A stretch of 64,000 nucleotides of DNA from Anaerolineales bacterium. GTDB lineage: Bacteria; Chloroflexota; Anaerolineae; Anaerolineales; Villigracilaceae. Positions within the stretch are counted from its first letter, which is position 1. The number at the start of each line of letters is the position of its first letter. The notes under the pieces were generated by a model, which worked only from the letters and a program-made list of their open reading frames with translations, made no database searches and was not told where the DNA came from. Shown piece by piece: positions 59,793-64,000 of the stretch. The stretch spans positions 1 through 64,000 of the forward strand of contig JACKAV010000008.1 of NCBI GenBank assembly GCA_020634895.1, written 5' to 3'. The translations under genes were made by a program, and so were the position numbers.

Positions 59793-60032
59793 ATGGCAGA
59801 AAATCAGACTCGCGGCGAAGCGCACGGCTGTATCGTTTGCGGAAAACTGCACCAGATGTATGTTGTTTATGATTCCGAAGGGAAATTTTTAGACTGTAAA
59901 GTCATGAGCGCGGATGGCAAACGCGTTCCAAACCCCGACCGTCCGCTTGTGGCATGCGAGAAACATTCAGAGGAACAAATAAAAATGGCTGTGGCAAGAG
60001 TGTTCGGTTCACATCCCGAAGACGAAGACTAA
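59793..60032 (+). CDS. Small conserved-looking protein with Cys/His pairs
   Basis: 79 residues from ATG 59793 (RBS ggagg). GCIVCGKLHQMYVVYD and VACEKHSEEQIKMA carry Cys-x2-Cys and Cys-x-x-His, which could make a zinc site. Not recognised. It lies between the cyclophilin terminator and the convergent rsmD gene (5 bases). Confidence 0.6.
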   Translation: MAENQTRGEAHGCIVCGKLHQMYVVYDSEGKFLDCKVMSADGKRVPNPDRPLVACEKHSEEQIKMAVARVFGSHPEDED

Positions 60033-60037
60033 CCCCG

Positions 60038-60592
60038 CTATTTCTGATCGTAGAAAACCAGCAGGGTGTTTCCGTACTTTCTCTGTTCACCCTCAACCAG
60101 ATTATTCAGGGGGAAGTCCTGATACTCGCTTGGGTCGATCTGCACAATGACCGAACCGTCGTCTGTCAGCCAATCCATGTGATCGTCAATCAACTTCAAA
60201 GCTTCCAGCCACATATCCTTGTATTGCGGCGGCGCAATGTATATATATTCGAACTGCCGGTCTGCCCTGCCTGCCAGCATGGTGAACGCGTCGCCCCGCC
60301 TGATCTCGGCTTGTTTACCGAACTGGCAGTGTTCCACATTTTCCTTGATCGTTTCGATGGGCGCACGGTTCAGGTCGGTGAAACGCACCGATGTCGCGCC
60401 GCGGCTCAAGGCTTCGATGCCGATCGCTCCCGTCCCTGCAAACAAGTCCCACCAATTCGAGTCGAGCACGTCACTGGCTAGGATATTGAACAACGACTCC
60501 TTGACGCGGTCCATGACGGGGCGCGTCGTATCGCCCGGCACCAATTTTAGTTTTCTGCCTTTTGCCGTTCCAGAAATGACACGAATGCTCAT
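60038..60592 (-). CDS. rsmD: 16S rRNA (guanine966-N2)-methyltransferase
   Basis: 184 residues. VISGTAKGRKLKLVPGD, TRPVMDRVKESLFNIL, motif I WWDLFAGTGAIGIEALSRGA. The catalytic motif IV is IAPPQY instead of the usual D-P-P-F/Y. It methylates G966 of 16S rRNA in the small subunit. The start overlaps the stop of the upstream URO-D gene by four bases (ATGA). Confidence 0.9.
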   Translation of the reverse strand: MSIRVISGTAKGRKLKLVPGDTTRPVMDRVKESLFNILASDVLDSNWWDLFAGTGAIGIEALSRGATSVRFTDLNRAPIETIKENVEHCQFGKQAEIRRGDAFTMLAGRADRQFEYIYIAPPQYKDMWLEALKLIDDHMDWLTDDGSVIVQIDPSEYQDFPLNNLVEGEQRKYGNTLLVFYDQK

Positions 60593-61563
60593 CGGGCAGT
60601 CTCGATCGCGGTCAGGATGTTTTCATGCGGCGACTGATAATAGACGACACAACCCGTGCCGAGAATGAACCTGCGACCCTTCGTCTGCTTGATGGCGTCC
60701 AGCGCCTCTTCCTTGACCTGAGCCTGCGTGCCCGAGTAAAGCGTGTCCTGGCGGATGCCTCCGCACAGCACGCCTCGGTGAACGCTCTGCGCCTCCGAAA
60801 GTGACGGGTATGACTCGCGGTCATGCCAGTTGACGATTTGGAAGTTCATCAATCGCAGCAGCGAGAAATAAATATCCTTGCCGTGCAGGTGCAGCAGGTT
60901 GCACCAAAAATTTTCTGCCGGATCGAGCACTTCCTGGTCGAAGGGCAGGCAGATTGTCTTGTATTCGTCCAACTCCATCATATTTCCCTGCGCGTGTTGA
61001 ATCGCGTAAAAGATGCCGTCCGCGCCAGTATCGTGCACAGCCTCGATGAATTTGACCGTAGTCTTTGCGATGGTTTCAAGCCCTTTAACCAGAGATTCAG
61101 GGTAGTGCTTGGCGTGTTCCAAAAGCAGATTGTTTCCAGCCAGATTCTTGGCTTGTGACATTGGGTTGAAGATGGTTTGAATGACGGGAGTATCCTCCCC
61201 AACCTTTTCACGGATCAGTTTCAGGCATTTGAGCTGGGCAGCCAGATGCGGCGCTGTCGGGTCGAGCGGCTTGAGTTTTTCCCAATCTTGCGGCGATTGG
61301 ATGATGCGTTTGGTATATCCACGCGAGCCTTCGGGATTGTTCTGCCATTCATCTTCCACGCCCCAGTCCTTGACTGCGAATGAGGAGGCAGGTGTGACCT
61401 TTACAATGTCGAAATCGTAGGTTTGCTGAAATTTAATGGTAGCTGCAGCGAGAGTTTCGGGGTTTTGGTCTTCTTCAGGAAAATGCCGCCAAAATGCGAC
61501 GGGGATCTGATCGGTCTGCTCACCGTTGAAGCAGGCTTGGATTCGTTCGCGGTGGGTGGTCAT
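60589..61563 (-). CDS. Uroporphyrinogen decarboxylase family protein
   Basis: 324 residues. HRERIQACFNGEQTDQIPVA, KLKPLDPTAPHLAAQLKCL, NLLHLHGKDIYFSLL, GVLCGGIRQDTLYSG and RFILGTGCVVYYQSPHENI. The His/Cys ends resemble MtaA/CmuA-type corrinoid methyltransferases more than HemE. It may move methyl groups from a corrinoid protein to a thiol. It is co-translated with rsmD. Confidence 0.85.
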   Translation of the reverse strand: MTTHRERIQACFNGEQTDQIPVAFWRHFPEEDQNPETLAAATIKFQQTYDFDIVKVTPASSFAVKDWGVEDEWQNNPEGSRGYTKRIIQSPQDWEKLKPLDPTAPHLAAQLKCLKLIREKVGEDTPVIQTIFNPMSQAKNLAGNNLLLEHAKHYPESLVKGLETIAKTTVKFIEAVHDTGADGIFYAIQHAQGNMMELDEYKTICLPFDQEVLDPAENFWCNLLHLHGKDIYFSLLRLMNFQIVNWHDRESYPSLSEAQSVHRGVLCGGIRQDTLYSGTQAQVKEEALDAIKQTKGRRFILGTGCVVYYQSPHENILTAIETAR

Positions 61564-62163
61564 TTACAACTCGCTTTCCAGGCGGTGCCTGTAATAGATT
61601 CCTTCGCGGAATGTTTTGATGATTCTAAACCCGTTCGCCTGCGTTGCCTTGAGACTGGCTATATTCCACGTTTCGACGCTGGCGTAGATTTTTTTATACC
61701 CCCGTTTTCGTCCCTCGTCCATGAGCGCTTTTTGAAGGGTTCGTCCCAACCCGCGCCCGCGGAAATTCGGGTCGACAGTGAAGTACACGCATTCGATGGT
61801 GTTCGGCTCGTACATCTGTCCGCGGATGGTGATGCTGGAAACTGCCATCTGCAAAAACGCCAGCGGGCGGGTGAAGATCACTTTCAGAATATTCCTGACG
61901 AACCAGTTTTTATCTTCGGTAAGTTTGGATGTAAGTGAAGAAGGTTCCGGGGAGGCAAGGCTGAAGCCCATGACCTTGTTGGTATCATCATCCTGCGCGT
62001 AAAAGCCGAAGGCACGTTCATCTTTGACAGCGTTCTCGAAATATCGCAGCACGAAGAGATAGCCGAGTTTGGTCAGCAGTCCGGCATCTCCCATGTGGAT
62101 TTCAGCGATTCGTGGAATGAGATCTGCTGGAATGGATTTAAGCGGATGCAAAGTATGTGGCAT
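61564..62163 (-). CDS. GNAT N-acetyltransferase
   Basis: 199 residues. LPHTLHPLKSIPADL-like start, VMGFSLASPEP, VYFTVDPNFRGRGLGRTLQKALM (acetyl-CoA loop R-G-R-G-L-G) and ASLKATQANGFRIIKTF. It stands directly between the URO-D and FemAB-like genes with no gaps, so it may act in the surface cluster. The substrate is unknown. Confidence 0.87.
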   Translation of the reverse strand: MPHTLHPLKSIPADLIPRIAEIHMGDAGLLTKLGYLFVLRYFENAVKDERAFGFYAQDDDTNKVMGFSLASPEPSSLTSKLTEDKNWFVRNILKVIFTRPLAFLQMAVSSITIRGQMYEPNTIECVYFTVDPNFRGRGLGRTLQKALMDEGRKRGYKKIYASVETWNIASLKATQANGFRIIKTFREGIYYRHRLESEL

Positions 62164-62166
62164 GAG

Positions 62167-63189
62167 TTAGACCAATCCGCGGATGATGTATGGACCCAAT
62201 GGGCGGATGATGAATTTGGGCAGGCGCTTCCATGCCGCGATGGCGAATTGAAATTTGGGATTCTTTTGATTCAAAGATGGAAGTTCATGACCCGGAGAAA
62301 GCCAGAACCAATAGGCAAGCGGTTTCTTTTCCGGCGCCCATTTGGATTTGAAGATGTCGTTGCCAGAACCGACGAGGCTGCGACCAAGGTCAAAGGTGGT
62401 GCATCCCTTTTGCATGGCGTGTTCGATAACAGACCAGTAAAGGAATTCGCCTGTATAAGCGGAGCGAGCGTCTCTCAGGACATTGGCATGCAGGTTGAAG
62501 ACGGTTTTGCCTTGATAGATAAAAACTCCGCCGCCGGTGATCCTCCCTTTTGCATTGTATGTCACCGCAAATTCGAGTGTGTCTCCAAGATATTCTGCCA
62601 TTTTGCGCAGATATGTTTTCGAATGATAAGGCGAACCCAGTTCGTGCATGCTGAGCGCGAGGGCTTCGTAAGCATCGTCTAAAAGGTCGAGGTGACCGAA
62701 ACGGATGGAGTGTCCCTTTTTGAGGGATTTGCGGATGTGGTTGCGATGGTCCGACGAGAAGCGCTTCATCAAGTCGTCTGAAGTGGCGGAGAGATCTATC
62801 AGGTAGGTGAAGTAGACGGGGTGTTCGACCCAGCCGTCGGCGGGGGGAGAGGCGGTATCGTCAAATCGGAGCGATACGTATTCGGCGTTGACGTCTTCTG
62901 CGAGGCGGCGGGCTTTATCCAATAATAAGTCGCGGGCTTCGATATTCTCGTATGTGAAGCCGCCGTAACTGCCAAATGGCGCGGTGGCGAGATAATGTCC
63001 GAAGACTGGGTGATCGACTTCGAGCATGGAAAGCGCGCCAAGCGGACGTTCGTCATCGAGAACGGCAAAACGATGGACGGGATGTCCGTAAACGTCGTTG
63101 ATGAAATTCATCCACGAGTCGAGACCGATGTAACTGAGCTTTGGCTCGAGCGAAGGGTAGGGAAGGGAGTTGACTCGTTTGACGTTCAT
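62167..63189 (-). CDS. FemAB-like GNAT-fold protein
   Basis: 340 residues with two GNAT-like halves: PYPSLEPKLSYIGLDSWMNFI, DERPLGALSMLEVDHP, LMKRFSSDHRNHIRKSLKKGHSI and TTFDLGRSLVGSGNDIFKSKWAPEKKPLAYWF. This is the pattern of FemAB-type proteins of exopolysaccharide clusters, which transfer amino acids or acyl groups to cell-wall precursors or surface lipids. Its ATG overlaps the deacetylase stop. Confidence 0.87.
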   Translation of the reverse strand: MNVKRVNSLPYPSLEPKLSYIGLDSWMNFINDVYGHPVHRFAVLDDERPLGALSMLEVDHPVFGHYLATAPFGSYGGFTYENIEARDLLLDKARRLAEDVNAEYVSLRFDDTASPPADGWVEHPVYFTYLIDLSATSDDLMKRFSSDHRNHIRKSLKKGHSIRFGHLDLLDDAYEALALSMHELGSPYHSKTYLRKMAEYLGDTLEFAVTYNAKGRITGGGVFIYQGKTVFNLHANVLRDARSAYTGEFLYWSVIEHAMQKGCTTFDLGRSLVGSGNDIFKSKWAPEKKPLAYWFWLSPGHELPSLNQKNPKFQFAIAAWKRLPKFIIRPLGPYIIRGLV

Positions 63190-64000
63190 TGGAGTTCTTT
63201 TATATAGTCTTGCATGGTTGAGGTTGGAAAGTTCCTGAGCAGTTCTTTGAGGAACTTCGATTTATTGAATGTGAACGGAAAAAGAAGTGGATGATGCAGC
63301 ATGTCGACGATAAAGCGCTGCGGGTAACCCGCGGGCGTGACGATCTCGTACGGATGTAAAAAGATAACCGGGCTTCTGCCTGCTTTGAGTTCGCGCTCGA
63401 TGATCTTGTAAACCAAAGGGCGGAATAGTCCGCTCATGAAGCTGGAGCCGTATGGGAATTCACCGCCGCGGACAAGTTTGAGATTCATATAACGCGGCGC
63501 AAAGAATTCGGTCGGTCTCTTTAGAAGCGGAAGCGTGCTGACGGGTATTTCCCAAACACCGCCTTTTTTTATGGCTGTCCCTGCGGGCGCGTAAAGCGAT
63601 GAACTGTAAATGAAATTATGTTTTTCGAGAAGCGGATAGACCTCTTCCACGGTGTTGATCATCGGCGCGCGATAACCGCGCACATTATGTTTTTGTATCC
63701 ATTCTGCGGAAGCGGTGAGGTCTTTTTCGATCTCTTTGATGTCGTTCAGTCTGCGGTGAATATGGCAGTGAAAACCAACCTCGTGTCCTGCTTGAATAAT
63801 CTTTTCAGGTAGTTCGGGATACCATCCCACCATTTCACCGACGAGATAGAACGTCGCTTTGGCGTCGCCGAGGATTTCAAGAATGGGGTCGATGGCTTGG
63901 CGCGAGATGCCTTCGTCTAGTTGAAAGCGGGTTTCGGGAGGCAAAAAATCGTATCTGCGCGAAGGCGCAAACCAGGATTCGTAATCAATGGTCAATAACA
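63186..64000 (-). CDS. Polysaccharide deacetylase, N-terminus cut by window edge
   Basis: At least 270 residues of a NodB-homology domain: LTIDYESWF (first metal Asp), ATFYLVGEMVGWYPELPEK, GHEVGFHCHIHRRLND (His-x3-His), NVRGYRAPMINTVEEVYPLL and FLHPYEIVTP near the end. The open frame continues past the edge; a TTG at 63995 could start it, but LLTIDYE suggests a few residues more. It likely deacetylates a surface glycan and belongs to the DUF3473-type exopolysaccharide group. Confidence 0.87.
   Translation of the reverse strand, partial: LLTIDYESWFAPSRRYDFLPPETRFQLDEGISRQAIDPILEILGDAKATFYLVGEMVGWYPELPEKIIQAGHEVGFHCHIHRRLNDIKEIEKDLTASAEWIQKHNVRGYRAPMINTVEEVYPLLEKHNFIYSSSLYAPAGTAIKKGGVWEIPVSTLPLLKRPTEFFAPRYMNLKLVRGGEFPYGSSFMSGLFRPLVYKIIERELKAGRSPVIFLHPYEIVTPAGYPQRFIVDMLHHPLLFPFTFNKSKFLKELLRNFPTSTMQDYIKELQ

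Overview
The window reads as a chromosomal segment of a Chloroflexota bacterium, most likely class Anaerolineae. This is inferred from the gene mix: a deazaflavin (F420)-type nitroreductase, a three-part acyl-CoA carboxylase, membrane-anchored proteins with Thr/Pro/Ser linkers, an NBR1-type Ig lipoprotein, YwiC-like and HXXEE membrane proteins, and GC content near 50%. No rRNA and no complete tRNA is present, so this assignment is tentative.

Bases 1-7,600 are accessory DNA. Two 36-bp direct repeats (598-633 and 5496-5531) match the 3' end of a tRNA-Met(CAU) gene and bracket a 4.9-kb integrative element. The element carries a tyrosine recombinase split over two frames, an HTH/zinc-ribbon protein, a startless zinc-finger frame that overlaps the end of a membrane protein at a T TTT TTC heptamer, an HUH rolling-circle Rep, an XRE repressor beside a perfect 17-bp-arm operator, and an AT-rich membrane-anchored cargo protein. 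A 0.5-kb non-coding stretch full of hairpins beside rep is the best candidate for its replication origin. Right of the element lie gene remnants (a frameshifted small gene and a RelA/SpoT-type HD fragment), a methyltransferase and an unknown small gene.

Bases 7,600-31,000 hold mixed chromosomal genes: a nuclease-XPD/DinG-type helicase fusion, a C39-like peptidase, TauE/SafE exporter plus 6-phosphogluconate dehydrogenase, a GIY-YIG protein, a penicillin acylase carrying a repeat inside its linker, an esterase, small membrane enzymes, and a two-component system divergent from a five-gene membrane haem/redox operon with OmpR-type repeats between them. Then follow a Tat-exported sulfatase-like protein, PabBC (folate), VanZ and ScpA.

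Bases 31,000-38,000 contain molybdopterin genes (moaC, cupin, moaD, moaE), two GNAT enzymes, fabF, rplS, a class-I amidotransferase-like hydrolase, a hotdog-type thioesterase and murI.

Bases 37,600-49,600 are one long minus-strand gene train, tightly spaced: acyl-CoA dehydrogenase, a 43-residue membrane peptide, a polyprenyl-phosphate-type glycosyltransferase, a methyltransferase, a zinc alcohol dehydrogenase, a GT-C-type membrane glycosyltransferase, a small membrane protein, and the three acyl-CoA carboxylase parts, followed by CYTH, DUF3601-like and F420-type genes. This joins acyl-CoA metabolism to surface glycan/lipid synthesis.

Bases 49,600-64,000 hold a polyamine-type ABC transporter (binding protein, a perfect palindrome, ATPase, two permeases), a SET-domain methyltransferase, a CPBP protein, ComEA, a second acyl-CoA dehydrogenase, YwiC-like protein, cyclophilin, RsmD, a URO-D family protein, and the start of a cell-surface cluster (GNAT, FemAB-like, polysaccharide deacetylase) that runs off the right edge.
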